NCBI RefSeq assembly: GCF_933775445.1 | Contig: NW_026089419.1 | Span: 186,001-250,000 of the forward strand | Length of the DNA: 64,000 nucleotides | Direction: 5' to 3' | Source: Argentina anserina | Lineage: Eukaryota > Streptophyta > Magnoliopsida > Rosales > Rosaceae | Shown: piece after piece, positions 26,438-40,985 of the stretch | Position numbering within the stretch: the stretch's first letter is position 1 | Layout: the number at the start of each line of letters is the position of its first letter | Made by a program: the position numbers and the translations under genes | Notes under the pieces: generated by a model | Databases searched by the model: none | Told to the model about the DNA's origin: nothing | What the model saw: only the letters and a program-made list of their open reading frames with translations

Positions 26438-29400
26438 GATACTCAGTTTGAAAGAAACACACTCCCACACTTGCAAAACTCTCAAATACAATAGAAACTC
26501 GCATCAGAAGCCTTACAGAAAGATACTCAAACGAGAAATGAAAAGATACACAATTGGAATAGTAAAGATACGCAAACGATGTAAAGATACACAATTGGAA
26601 TAGTAAAGATACGCAAACGATGTAAAGATACTCAGTTTGAAAGAAACACACTCCCACACTTGCAAAACTCTCAAATACAATAGAAACTCGCATCAGAAGC
26701 CTTACAGAAAGATACTCAAACGAGAAATGAAAAGATACACAATTGGAATAGTAAAGATACGCAAACGAAGTAAATATACTCAGTTTGAAAGAAACACACT
26801 CCCACACTTGCAAAACTTTCAAATACAATAGAAACTCGCATCAGAAGCCTTACAGAAAGATACTCAAACGAGAAATGAAAAGATACACAATTGGAATAGT
26901 AAAGATACGCAAACGATGTAAAGATACACAATTGGAATAGTAAAGATACGCAAACGATGTAAAGATACTCAGTTTGAAAGAAACACACTCCCACACTTGC
27001 AAAACTCTCAAATACAATAGAAACTCGCATCAGAAGCCTTACAGAAAGATACTCAAACGAGAAATGAAAAGATACACAATTGGAATAGTAAAGATACGCA
27101 AACGATGTAAAGATACTCAGTTTGAAACAAACACACTCCCACACTTGCAAAACTCTCAAATACAATAGAAACTCGCATCAGAAGCCTTACAGAAAGATAC
27201 TCAAACGAGAAATGAAAAGATACACAATTGGAATAGTAAAGATACGCAAACAATGTAAAGATACACAATTGGAATAGTAAAGATACGCAAACGATGTAAA
27301 GATACTCAGTTTGAAAGAAACACACTCCCACACTTGCAAAACTCTCAAATTCAATAGAAACTCGCAACTGAAAGCCTTACAGAAAGATACTCAAACGAGA
27401 AATGAAAAGATACACAATTGGAATAGTAAAGATACGCAAACGATGTAAAGATACACAATTGGAATAGTAAAGATACGCAAACGATGTAAAGATACTCAGT
27501 TTGAAAGAAACACACTCCCACACTTGCAAAACTCTCAAATACAATAGAAACTCGCATCAGAAGCCTTACAGAAAGATACTCAAACGAGAACTGAAAAGAT
27601 ACACAATTGGAATAGTAAAGATACGCAAACGATGTAAAGATACACAATTGAAATAGTAAAGATACTCAGTTTGAAAGAAACACACTCCCACACTTGCAAA
27701 ACTCTCAAATACAATAGAAACTCGCATCAGAAGCCTTACAGAAAGATACTCAAACGAGAAATGAAAAGATACACAATTGGAATAGTAAAGATACGCAAAC
27801 GATGTAAAGATACACAATTGGAATAGTAAAGATACGCAAACGATGTAAAGATACTCAGTTTGAAAGAAACACACTCCCACACTTGCAAAACTCTCAAATA
27901 CAATAGAAACTCGCATCAGAAGCCTTACAGAAAGATACTCAAACGAGAACTGAAAAGATACACAATTGGAATAGTAAAGATACGCAAACGATGTAAAGAT
28001 ACACAATTGAAATAGTAAAGATACTCAGTTTGAAAGAAACACACTCCCACACTTGCAAAACTCTCAAATACAATAGAAACTCGCATCAGAAGCCTTACAG
28101 AAAGATACTCAAACGAGAAATGAAAAGATACACAATTGGAATAGTAAAGATACGCAAACGATGTAAAGATACACAATTGGAATAGTAAAGATACGCAAAC
28201 GATGTAAAGATACTCAGTTTGAAAGAAACACACTCCCACACTTGCAAAACTCTCAAATACAATAGAAACTCGCATCAGAAGCCTTACAGAAAGATACTCA
28301 AACGAGAAATGAAAAGATACACAATTGGAATAGTAAAGATACGCAAACGATGTAAAGATACACAATTGGAATAGTAAAGATACGCAAACGATGTGAAGAT
28401 ACTCAGTTTGAAAGAAACACACTCCCACACTTGCAAAACTCTCAAATACAATAGAAACTCGCATCAGAAGGCTTACAGAAAGATACTCAAACGAGAAATG
28501 AAAAGATACACAATTGGAATAGTAAAGATACGCAAACGATGTAAAGATACTCAGTTTGAAAGAAACACACTCCCACACTTGCAAAACTTTCAAATACAAT
28601 AGAAACTCGCCTCAGAAGCCTTACAGAAAGATACTCAAACGAGAAATGAAAAGATACACAATTGGAATAGTAAAGATACGCAAACGATGTAAAGATACAC
28701 AATTGGAATAGTAAAGATACGCAAACGATGTAAAGATACTCAGTTTGAAAGAAACACACTCCCACACTTGCAAAACTCTCAAATACAATAGAAACTCGCA
28801 TCAGAAGCCTTACAGAAAGATACTCAAACGAGAAATGAAAAGATACACAATTGGAATAGTAAAGATACGCAAACGATGTAAAGATACTCAGTTTGAAAGA
28901 AACACACTCCCACACTTGCAAAACTTTCAAATACAATAGAAACTCGCATCAGAAGCCTTACAGAAAGATACTCAAACGAGAAATGAAAAGATACACAATT
29001 GGAATAGTAAAGATACGCAAACGATGTAAAGATACACAATTGGAATAGTAAAGATACGCAAACGATGTAAAGATACTCAGTTTGAAAGAAACACACTCCC
29101 ACACTTGCAAAACTCTCAAATACAATAGAAACTCGCATCAGAAGCCTTACAGAAAGATACTCAAACGAGAAATGAAAAGATACACAATTGGAATAGTAAA
29201 GATACGCAAACGATGTAAAGATACTCAGTTTGAAACAAACACACTCCCACACTTGCAAAACTCTCAAATACAATAGAAACTCGCATCAGAAGCCTTACAG
29301 AAAGATACTCAAACGAGAAATGAAAAGATACACAATTGGAATAGTAAAGATACGCAAACAATGTAAAGATACACAATTGGAATAGTAAAGATACGCAAAC

Positions 29401-30842
29401 GATGTAAAGATACTCAGTTTGAAAGAAACACACTCCCACACTTGCAAAACTCTCAAATTCAATAGAAACTCGCAACTGAAAGCCTTACAGAAAGATACTC
29501 AAACGAGAAATGAAAAGATACACAATTGGAATAGTAAAGATACGCAAACGATGTAAAGATACACAATTGGAATAGTAAAGATACGCAAACGATGTAAAGA
29601 TACTCAGTTTGAAAGAAACACACTCCCACACTTGCAAAACTCTCAAATACAATAGAAACTCGCATCAGAAGCCTTACAGAAAGATACTCAAACGAGAACT
29701 GAAAAGATACACAATTGGAATAGTAAAGATACGCAAACGATGTAAAGATACACAATTGAAATAGTAAAGATACTCAGTTTGAAAGAAACACACTCCCACA
29801 CTTGCAAAACTCTCAAATACAATAGAAACTCGCATCAGAAGCCTTACAGAAAGATACTCAAACGAGAAATGAAAAGATACACAATTGGAATAGTAAAGAT
29901 ACGCAAACGATGTAAAGATACACAATTGGAATAGTAAAGATACGCAAACGATGTAAAGATACTCAGTTTGAAAGAAACACACTCCCACACTTGCAAAACT
30001 CTCAAATACAATAGAAACTCGCATCAGAAGCCTTACAGAAAGATACTCAAACGAGAACTGAAAAGATACACAATTGGAATAGTAAAGATACGCAAACGAT
30101 GTAAAGATACACAATTGAAATAGTAAAGATACTCAGTTTGAAAGAAACACACTCCCACACTTGCAAAACTCTCAAATACAATAGAAACTCGCATCAGAAG
30201 CCTTACAGAAAGATACTCAAACGAGAAATGAAAAGATACACAATTGGAATAGTAAAGATACGCAAACGATGTAAAGATACACAATTGGAATAGTAAAGAT
30301 ACGCAAACGATGTAAAGATACTCAGTTTGAAAGAAACACACTCCCACACTTGCAAAACTCTCAAATACAATAGAAACTCGCATCAGAAGCCTTACAGAAA
30401 GATACTCAAATGAGAAATGAAAAGATACACAATTGGAATAGTAAAGATACGCAAACGATGTAAAGATACACAATTGGAATAGTAAAGATACGCAAACGAT
30501 GTGAAGATACTCAGTTTGAAAGAAACACACTCCCACACTTGCAAAACTCTCAAATACAATAGAAACTCGCATCAGAAGGCTTACAGAAAGATACTCAAAC
30601 GAGAAATGAAAAGATACACAATTGGAATAGTAAAGATACGCAAACGATGTAAAGATACTCAGTTTGAAAGAAACACACTCCCACACTTGCAAAACTTTCA
30701 AATACAATAGAAACTCGCCTCAGAAGCCTTACAGAAAGATACTCAAACGAGAAATGAAAAGATACACAATTGGAATAGTAAAGATACGCAAACGATGTAA
30801 AGATACACAATTGGAATAGTAAAGATACGCAAACGATGTAAA
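26438..30842. repeat. 2108 bp higher-order repeat, two copies plus a fragment
   Basis: Copies are 26438-28545 and 28546-30653, with about 190 bp of a third. The unit overlaps the end of the 2665 bp repeat, so the register shifts from 2665 to 2108 bp here. GAAACAAACACACTC recurs at about 29235, GCAAACAATG at 29360, and CGCCTCAGAAGCC at 28611 and 30719. The section 27491-28545 also matches 9726-10780 at an offset of 17765 bp. Confidence 0.85.
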
Positions 30843-32231
30843 GATACTCAGTTTGAAAGAAACACACTCCCACACTTGCAAAACTCTCAAATACAATAGA
30901 AACTCGCATCAGAAGCCTTACAGAAAGATACTCAAACGAGAAATGAAAAGATACACAATTGGAATAGTAAAGATACGCAAACGATGTAAAGATACACAAT
31001 TGGAATAGTAAAGATACGCAAACGATGTAAAGATACTCAGTTTGAAAGAAACACACTCCCACACTTGCAAAACTCTCAAATACAATAGAAACTCGCATCA
31101 GAAGCCTTACAGAAAGATACTCAAACGAGAAATGAAAAGATACACAATTGGAATAGTAAAGATACGCAAACGATGTAAAGATACACAATTGGAATAGTAA
31201 AGATACGCAAACGATGTAAAGATACTCAGTTTGAAAGAAACACACTCCCACACTTGCAAAACTCTCAAATACAATAGAAACTCGCATCAGAAGCCTTACA
31301 GAAAGATACTCAAACGAGAAATGAAAAGATACACAATTGGAATAGTAAAGATACGCAAACGATGTAAAGATACTCAGTTTGAAAGAAACACACTCCCACA
31401 CTTGCAAAACTCTCAAATACAATAGAAACTCGCATCAGAAGCCTTACAGAAAGATACTCAAACGAGAAATGAAAAGATACACAATTGGAATAGTAAAGAT
31501 ACGCAAACGATGTAAAGATACACAATTGGAATAGTAAAGATACGCAAACGATGTAAAGATACTCAGTTTGAAAGAAACACACTCCCACACTTGCAAAACT
31601 CTCAAATACAATAGAAACTCGCATCAGAAGCCTTACAGAAAGATACTCAAACGAGAAATGAAAAGATACACAATTGGAATAGTAAAGATACGCAAACGAT
31701 GTAAAGATACACAATTGGAATAGTAAAGATACGCAAACGATGTAAAGATACTCAGTTTGAAAGAAACACACTCCCACACTTGCAAAACTCTCAAATACAA
31801 TAGAAACTCGCATCAGAAGCCTTACAGAAAGATACTCAAACGAGAAATGAAAAGATACACAATTGGAATAGTAAAGATACGCAAACGATGTAAAGATACT
31901 CAGTTTGAAAGAAACACACTCCCACACTTGCAAAACTCTCAAATACAATAGAAACTCGCATCAGAAGCCTTACAGAAAGATACTCAAACGAGAAATGAAA
32001 AGATACACAATTGGAATAGTAAAGATACGCAAACGATGTAAAGATACACAATTGGAATAGTAAAGATACGCAAACGATGTAAAGATACTCAGTTTGAAAG
32101 AAACACACTCCCACACTTGCAAAACTCTCAAATACAATAGAAACTCGCATCAGAAGCCTTACAGAAAGATACTCAAACGAGAAATGAAAAGATACACAAT
32201 TGGAATAGTAAAGATACGCAAACGATGTAAA
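30843..32231. repeat. Near-consensus 189/148 bp monomers
   Basis: Five full-length and three short monomers, nearly all consensus. The order resembles 11.5-12.2 kb at an offset of about 19725 bp. It lacks private marks, so the relationship is only suggestive. Confidence 0.75.
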
Positions 32232-35202
32232 GATACTCAGTTTGAAAGAAACACACTCCCACACTTGCAAAACTCTCAAATACAATAGAAACTCGCATCA
32301 GAAGCCTTACAGAAAGATACTCAAACGAGAACTGAAAAGATACACAATTGGAATAGTAAAGATACGCAAACGATGTAAAGATACACAATTGAAATAGTAA
32401 AGATACTCAGTTTGAAAGAAACACACTCCCACACTTGCAAAACTCTCAAATACAATAGAAACTCGCATCAGAAGCCTTACAGAAAGATACTCAAACGAGA
32501 AATGAAAAGATACACAATTGGAATAGTAAAGATACGCAAACGATGTAAAGATACACAATTGGAATAGTAAAGATACGCAAACGATGTAAAGATACTAAGT
32601 TTGAAAGAAACACACTCCCACACTTGCAAAACTCTCAAATACAATAGAAACTCGCATCAGAAGCCTTACAGAAAGATACTCAAACGAGAAATGAAAAGAT
32701 ACACAATTGGAATAGTAAAGATACGCAAACGATGTAAAGATACTCAGTTTGAAAGAAACACACTCCCACACTTGCAAAACTCTCAAATACAATAGAAACT
32801 CGCATCAGAAGCCTTACAGAAAGATACTCAAACGAGAACTGAAAAGATACACAATTGGAATAGTAAAGATACGCAAACGATGTAAAGATACACAATTGGA
32901 ATAGTAAAGATACTCAGTTTGAAAGAAACACACTCCCACACTTGCAAAACTCTCAAATACAATAGAAACTCGCATCAGAAGCCTTACAGAAAGATACTCA
33001 AACGAGAAATGAAAAGATACACAATTGGAATAGTAAAGATACGCAAACGATGTAAAGATACACAATTGGAATAGTAAAGATACGCAAACGATGTAAAGAT
33101 ACTCAGTTTGAAAGAAACACACTCCCACACTTGCAAAACTCTCAAATACAGTAGAAACTCGCATCAGAAGCCTTACAGAAAGATACTCAAACGAGAAATG
33201 AAAAGATACACAATTGGAATAGTAAAGATACGCAAACGATGTAAAGATACACAATTGGAATAGTAAAGATACGCAAACGATGTAAAGATACTCAGTTTGA
33301 AAGAAACACACTCCCACACTTGCAAAACTCTCAAATACAATAGAAACTCGCATCAGAAGCCTTACAGAAAGATACTCAAACGAGAAATGAAAAGATACAC
33401 AATTGGAATAGTAAAGATACGCAAACGATGTAAAGATACTCAGTTTGAAAGAAACACACTCCCACACTTGCAAAACTTTCAAATACAATAGAAACTCGCA
33501 TCAGAAGCCTTACAGAAAGATACTCAAACGAGAAATGAAAAGATACACAATTGGAATAGTAAAGATACGCAAACGATGTAAAGATACACAATTGGAATAG
33601 TAAAGATACGCAAACGATGTAAAGATACTCAGTTTGAAAGAAACACACTCCCACACTTGCAAAACTCTCAAATACAATAGAAACTCGCATCAGAAGCCTT
33701 ACAGAAAGATACTCAAACGAGATATGAAAAGATACACAATTGGAATAGTAAAGATACGCAAACGATGTAAAGATACTCAGTTTGAAAGAAACACACTCCC
33801 ACACTTGCAAAACTTTCAAATACAATAGAAACTCGCATCAGAAGCCTTACAGAAAGATACTCAAACGAGAAATGAAAAGATACACAATTGGAATAGTAAA
33901 GATACGCAAACGATGTAAAGATACACAATTGGAATAGTAAAGATACGCAAACTATGTAAAGATACTAAGTTTGAAAGAAACACACTCCCACACTTGCAAA
34001 ACTCTCAAATACAATAGAAACTCGCATCAGAAGCCTTACAGAAAGATACTCAAACGAGAAATGAAAAGATACACAATTGGAATAGTAAAGATACGCAAAC
34101 GATGTAAAGATACACAATTGGAATAGTAAAGATACGCAAACGATGTAAAGATACTCAGTTTGAAAGAAACACACTCCCACACTTGCAAAACTCTCAAATA
34201 CAATAGAAACTCGCATCAGAAGCCTTACAGAAAGATACTCAAACGAGAAATGAAAAGATACACAATTGGAATAGTAAAGATACGCAAACGATGTAAAGAT
34301 ACTCAGTTTGAAAGAAACACACTCCCACACTTGCAAAACTCTCAAATACAATAGAAACTCGCATCAGAAGGCTTACAGAAAGATACTCAAACGAGAAATG
34401 AAAAGATACACAATTGGAATAGTAAAGATACGCAAACGATGTAAAGATACTCAGTTTGAAAGAAACACACTCCCACACTTGCAAAACTTTCAAATACAAT
34501 AGAAACTCGCATCAGAAGCCTTACAGAAAGATACTCAAACGAGAAATGAAAAGATACACAATTGGAATAGTAAAGATACGCAAACGATGTAAAGATACAC
34601 AATTGGAATAGTAAAGATACGCAAACGATGTAAAGATACTCAGTTTGAAAGAAACACACTCCCACACTTGCAAAACTTTCAAATACAATAGAAACTCGCA
34701 TCAGAAGCCTTACAGAAAGATACTCAAACGAGAAATGAAAAGATACACAATTGGAATAGTAAAGATACGCAAACGATGTAAAGATACACAATTGGAATAG
34801 TAAAGATACGCAAACGATGTAAAGATACTTAGTTTGAAAGAAACACACTCCCACACTTGCAAAACTCTCAAATACAATAGAAACTCGCATCAGAAGCCTT
34901 ACAGAAAGATACTCAAACGAGAAATGAAAAGATACACAATTGGAATAGTAAAGATACGCAAACGATGTAAAGATACACAATTGGAAAAGTAAAGATACGC
35001 AAACGATGTAAAGATACTCAGTTTGAAAGAAACACACTCCCACACTTGCAAAACTCTCAAATTCAATAGAAACTCGCATCTGAAAGCCTTACAGAAAGAT
35101 ACTCAAACGAGAAATGAAAAGATACACAATTGGAATAGTAAAGATACGCAAACGATGTAAAGATACACAATTGGAATAGTAAAGATACGCAAACGATGTA
35201 CA
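32232..35202. repeat. ~3.0 kb block repeated 12.1 kb downstream
   Basis: This block matches 44361-47331 at a constant offset of 12129 bp through about 17 monomers. Shared marks are GCAAACTATG (about 33952 and 46081), GAAGGCTTAC (34369 and 46498), GGAAAAGTAAAG (34986 and 47115) and TGTACAGATACTC at the right end. Differences include ACTTAG near 34830 against ACTAAG in the later copy. Confidence 0.82.
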
Positions 35203-37797
35203 GATACTCAGTTTGAAAGAAACACACTCCCACACTTGCGAAACTCTCAAATTCAATAGAAACTCGCATCTGAAAGCCTTACAGAAAGATACTCAAACGA
35301 GAAATGAAAAGATAGACAATTGGAATAGTAAAGATACGCAAACGATGTAAAGATACTCAGTTTGAAAGAAACACACTCCCACACTTGCAAAACTCTCAAA
35401 TTCAATAGAAACTCGCATCTGAAAGCCTTACAGAAAGATACTCAAACGAGAAATGAAAAGATACACAATTGGAATAGTAAAGATACGCAAACGATGTAAA
35501 GATACACAATTGGAATAGTAAAGATACGCAAACGATGTAAAGATACTCAGTTTGAAAGAAACACACTCCCACACTTGCAAAACTCTCAAATACAATAGAA
35601 ACTCGCATCAGAAGCCTTACAGAAAGATACTCAAACGAGAAATGAAAAGATACACAATTGGAATAGTAAAGATACGCAAACGATGTAAAGATACTCAGTT
35701 TGAAAGAAACACACTCCCACACTTGCAAAACTTTCAAATACAATAGAAACTCGCATCAGAAGCCTTACAGAAAGATACTCAAACGAGAAATGAAAAGATA
35801 CACAATTGGAATAGTAAAGATACGCAAACGATGTAAAGATACACAATTGGAATAGTAAAGATACGCAAACGATGTAAAGATACTCAGTTTGAAAGAAACA
35901 CACTCCCACACTTGCAAAACTCTCAAATACAATAGAAACTCGCATCAGAAGCCTTACAGAAAGATACTCAAACGAGAAATGAAAAGATACACAATTGGAA
36001 TAGTAAAGATACGCAAACGATGTAAAGATACTCAGTTTGAAAGAAACACACTCCCACACTTGCAAAACTTTCAAATACAATAGAAACTCGCATCAGAAGC
36101 CTTACAGAAAGATACTCAAACGAGAAATGAAAAGATACACAATTGGAATAGTAAAGATACGCAAACGATGTAAAGATACACAATTGGAATAGTAAAGATA
36201 CGCAAACTATGTAAAGATACTAAGTTTGAAAGAAACACACTCCCACACTTGCAAAACTCTCAAATACAATAGAAACTCGCATCAGAAGCCTTACAGAAAG
36301 ATACTCAAACGAGAAATGAAAAGATACACAATTGGAATAGTAAAGATACGCAAACGATGTAAAGATACACAATTGGAATAGTAAAGATACGCAAACGATG
36401 TAAAGATACTCAGTTTGAAAGAAACACACTCCCACACTTGCAAAACTCTCAAATACAATAGAAACTCGCATCAGAAGCCTTACAGAAAGATACTCAAACG
36501 AGAAATGAAAAGATACACAATTGGAATAGTAAAGATACGCAAACGATGTAAAGATACTCAGTTTGAAAGAAACACACTCCCACACTTGCAAAACTCTCAA
36601 ATACAATAGAAACTCGCATCAGAAGGCTTACAGAAAGATACTCAAACGAGAAATGAAAAGATACACAATTGGAATAGTAAAGATACGCAAACGATGTAAA
36701 GATACTCAGTTTGAAAGAAACACACTCCCACACTTGCAAAACTTTCAAATACAATAGAAACTCGCATCAGAAGCCTTACAGAAAGATACTCAAACGAGAA
36801 ATGAAAAGATACACAATTGGAATAGTAAAGATACGCAAACGATGTAAAGATACACAATTGGAATAGTAAAGATACGCAAACGATGTAAAGATACTCAGTT
36901 TGAAAGAAACACACTCCCACACTTGCAAAACTTTCAAATACAATAGAAACTCGCATCAGAAGCCTTACAGAAAGATACTCAAACGAGAAATGAAAAGATA
37001 CACAATTGGAATAGTAAAGATACGCAAACGATGTAAAGATACACAATTGGAATAGTAAAGATACGCAAACGATGTAAAGATACTAAGTTTGAAAGAAACA
37101 CACTCCCACACTTGCAAAACTCTCAAATACAATAGAAACTCGCATCAGAAGCCTTACAGAAAGATACTCAAACGAGAAATGAAAAGATACACAATTGGAA
37201 TAGTAAAGATACGCAAACGATGTAAAGATACACAATTGGAAAAGTAAAGATACGCAAACGATGTAAAGATACTCAGTTTGAAAGAAAAAACACTCCCACA
37301 CTTGCAAAACTCTCAAATTCAATAGAAACTCGCATCTGAAAGCCTTACAGAAAGATACTCAAACGAGAAATGAAAAGATACACAATTGGAATAGTAAAGA
37401 TACGCAAACGATGTAAAGATACACAATTGGAATAGTAAAGATACGCAAACGATGTACAGATACTCAGTTTGAAAGAAACACACTCCCACACTTGCGAAAC
37501 TCTCAAATTCAATAGAAACTCGCATCTGAAAGCCTTACAGAAAGATACTCAAACGAGAAATGAAAAGATAGACAATTGGAATAGTAAAGATACGCAAACG
37601 ATGTAAAGATACTCAGTTTGAAAGAAACACACTCCCACACTTGCAAAACTCTCAAATTCAATAGAAACTCGCATCTGAAAGCCTTACAGAAAGATACTCA
37701 AACGAGAAATGAAAAGATACACAATTGGAATAGTAAAGATACGCAAACGATGTAAAGATACACAATTGGAATAGTAAAGATACGCAAACGATGTAAA
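33287..37797. repeat. 2255 bp higher-order repeat, two tandem copies
   Basis: Copies are 33287-35541 and 35542-37797; the second is one base longer because of an extra A near 37287. The marks GCAAACTATG, GAAGGCTTAC, GGAAAAGTAAAG, TGTACAGATACTC, TTGCGAAACTC and GATAGACAATTGG occur in both in the same order. The unit includes two adjacent short monomers. Confidence 0.87.
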
Positions 37798-38514
37798 GAT
37801 ACTCAGTTTGAAAGAAACACACTCCCACACTTGCAAAACTCTCAAATTCAATAGAAACTCGCATCAGAAGCCTTACAGAAAGATACTCAAACGAGAAATG
37901 AAAAGATACACAATTGGAATAGTAAAGATACGCAAACGATGTAAAGATACTCAGTTTGAAAGAAACACACTCCCACACTTGCAAAACTCTAAAATACAAT
38001 AGAAACTCGCATCAGAAGCCTTACAGAAAGATACTCAAACGAGAAATGAAAAGATACACAATTGGAATAGTAAAGATACGCAAACGATGTAAAGATACAC
38101 AATTGGAATAGTAAAGATACGCAAACGATGTAAAGATACTCAGTTTGAAAGAAACACACTCCCACACTTGCGAAACTCTCAAATTCAATAGAAACTCGCA
38201 TCTGAAAGCCTTACAGAAAGATACTCAAACGAGAAATGAAAAGATACACAATTGGAATAGTAAAGATACGCAAACGATGTAAAGATACACAATTGGAATA
38301 GTAAAGATACGCAAACGATGTACAGATACTCAGTTTGAAAGAAACACACTCCCACACTTGCGAAACTCTCAAATTCAATAGAAACTCGCATCTGAAAGCC
38401 TTACAGAAAGATACTCAAACGAGAAATGAAAAGATACACAATTGGAATAGTAAAGATACACAAACGATGTAAAGATACACAATTGGAATAGTAAAGATAC
38501 GCAAACGATGTAAA

Positions 38515-39402
38515 GATACTCAGTTTGAAAGAAACACACTCCCACACTTGCAAAACTCTCAAATACAATAGAAACTCGCATCATAAGCGTTACAGAAAGA
38601 TACTCAAACGAGAAATGAAAAGATACACAATTGGAATAGTAAAGATACGCAAACGATGTAAAGATACTCAGTTTGAAAGAAACACACTCCCACACTTGCA
38701 AAACTCTCAAATACAATAGAAACTCGCATCAGAAGCCTTACAGAAAGATACTCAAACGAGAAATGAAAAGATACACAATTGGAATAGTAAAGATACGCAA
38801 ACGATGTAAAGATACTCAGTTTGAAAGAAACACACTCCCACACTTGCAAAACTCTCAAATACAATAGAAACTCGCATCAGAAGCCTTACAGAAATATACT
38901 CAAATGAGAAATGAAAAGATACACAATTGGAATAGTAAAGATACGCAAACGATGTAAAGATACTAAGTTTGAAAGAAACACACTCCCACACCTGCAAAAC
39001 TCTCAAATACAATAGAAACTCGCATCAGAAGCCTTACAGAAAGATACTCAAACGAGAAATGTAAAGATACACAATTGGAATAGTAAAGATACGCAAACGA
39101 TGTAAAGATACTAAGTTTGAAAGAAACACACTCCCACACTTGCAAAACTCTCAAATACAATAGAAACTCGCATCAGAAGCCTTGCAGAAAGATACTCAAA
39201 CGAGAAATGAAAAGATACACAATTGGAATAGTAAAGATACGCAAACGATGTAAAGATACTCAGTTTGAAAGAAACACACTCCCACACTTGCAAAACTCTC
39301 AAATACAATAGAAACTCGCATCAGAAGCCTTACAGAAAGATACTCAAATGAGAAATGAAAAGATACACAATTGGAATAGTAAAGATACGCAAACGATGTA
39401 AA
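38515..39402. repeat. Run of six consecutive 148 bp monomers, first copy
   Basis: Six short monomers follow one another without a 189 bp form. Individual members carry CATAAGCG, GAAATATACTCAAATGAG, CACCTGCAAAAC with GAAATGTAAAG, and CCTTGCAG, so each member is identifiable. Confidence 0.9.
38663..38810. repeat. Reference 148 bp short monomer (seven modules)
   Basis: Identical to the 189 bp form except that the 41 bp internal unit is present once. I count about 100 such short monomers (148 bp, or 149 bp with the extra-base haplotype). They are rare in the first 10 kb, common from 10.6 kb onward, and occur in runs of six at 38515-39402 and 40986-41873. Confidence 0.92.
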
Positions 39403-40985
39403 GATACTCAGTTTGAAAGAAACACACTCCCACACTTGCAAAACTCTCAAATACAATAGAAACTCGCATCAGAAGCCTTACAGAAAGATACTCAAACGAG
39501 AAATGAAAAGATACACAATTGGAATAGTAAAGATACGCAAACGATGTAAAGATACACAATTGGAATAGTAAAGATACGCAAACGATGTAAAGATACTAAG
39601 TTTGAAAGAAACACACTCCCACACTTGCAAAACTCTCAAATACAATAGAAACTCGCATCAGAAGCCTTACAGAAAGATACTCAAACGAGAAATGAAAAGA
39701 TACACAATTGGAATAGTAAAGATACGCAAACGATGTAAAGATACACAATTGGAAAAGTAAAGATACGCAAACGATGTAAAGATACTCAGTTTGAAAGAAA
39801 CACACTCCCACACTTGCAAAACTCTCAAATTCAATAGAAACTCGCATCTGAAAGCCTTACAGAAAGATACTCAAACGAGAAATGAAAAGATACACAATTG
39901 GAATAGTAAAGATACGCAAACGATGTAAAGATACACAATTGGAATAGTAAAGATACGCAAACGATGTACAGATACTCAGTTTGAAAGAAACACACTCCCA
40001 CACTTGCGAAACTCTCAAATTCAATAGAAACTCGCATCTGAAAGCCTTACAGAAAGATACTCAAACGAGAAATGAAAAGATAGACAATTGGAATAGTAAA
40101 GATACGCAAACGATGTAAAGATACTCAGTTTGAAAGAAACACACTCCCACACTTGCAAAACTCTCAAATTCAATAGAAACTCGCATCTGAAAGCCTTACA
40201 GAAAGATACTCAAACGAGAAATGAAAAGATACACAATTGGAATAGTAAAGATACGCAAACGATGTAAAGATACACAATTGGAATAGTAAAGATACGCAAA
40301 CGATGTAAAGATACTCAGTTTGAAAGAAACACACTCCCACACTTGCAAAACTCTCAAATTCAATAGAAACTCGCATCAGAAGCCTTACAGAAAGATACTC
40401 AAACGAGAAATGAAAAGATACACAATTGGAATAGTAAAGATACGCAAACGATGTAAAGATACTCAGTTTGAAAGAAACACACTCCCACACTTGCAAAACT
40501 CTAAAATACAATAGAAACTCGCATCAGAAGCCTTACAGAAAGATACTCAAACGAGAAATGAAAAGATACACAATTGGAATAGTAAAGATACGCAAACGAT
40601 GTAAAGATACTCAGTTTGAAAGAAACACACTCCCACACTTGCGAAACTCTCAAATTCAATAGAAACTCGCATCTGAAAGCCTTACAGAAAGATACTCAAA
40701 CGAGAAATGAAAAGATACACAATTGGAATAGTAAAGATACGCAAACGATGTAAAGATACACAATTGGAATAGTAAAGATACGCAAACGATGTACAGATAC
40801 TCAGTTTGAAAGAAACACACTCCCACACTTGCGAAACTCTCAAATTCAATAGAAACTCGCATCTGAAAGCCTTACAGAAAGATACTCAAACGAGAAATGA
40901 AAAGATACACAATTGGAATAGTAAAGATACACAAACGATGTAAAGATACACAATTGGAATAGTAAAGATACGCAAACGATGTAAA

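Larger units (their letters stand above)
22520..27849. repeat. 2665 bp higher-order repeat, two tandem copies
   Basis: Copies are 22520-25184 and 25185-27849. The order is 189, 178, 190, 189, 148, 170, 189, 189, 148, 189, 148, 189, 190, 170 and 189 bp. Shared private marks are GAAGTAAATATACTC (24101 and 26766), GAAACAAACACACTC (about 24462 and 27127) and GCAAACAATG (24587 and 27252). In the first copy the 170 bp monomer ending at 23583 has GAGAAATG, in the second GAGAACTG. Confidence 0.87.

Noticed and set aside
38525..38719. Recurring 64-residue plus-strand reading frames with Lys/Arg-rich translation
   Set aside because: They begin at TTG, not ATG, appear only over short monomers, end at a fixed stop in the next monomer, and are a direct translation of the satellite.
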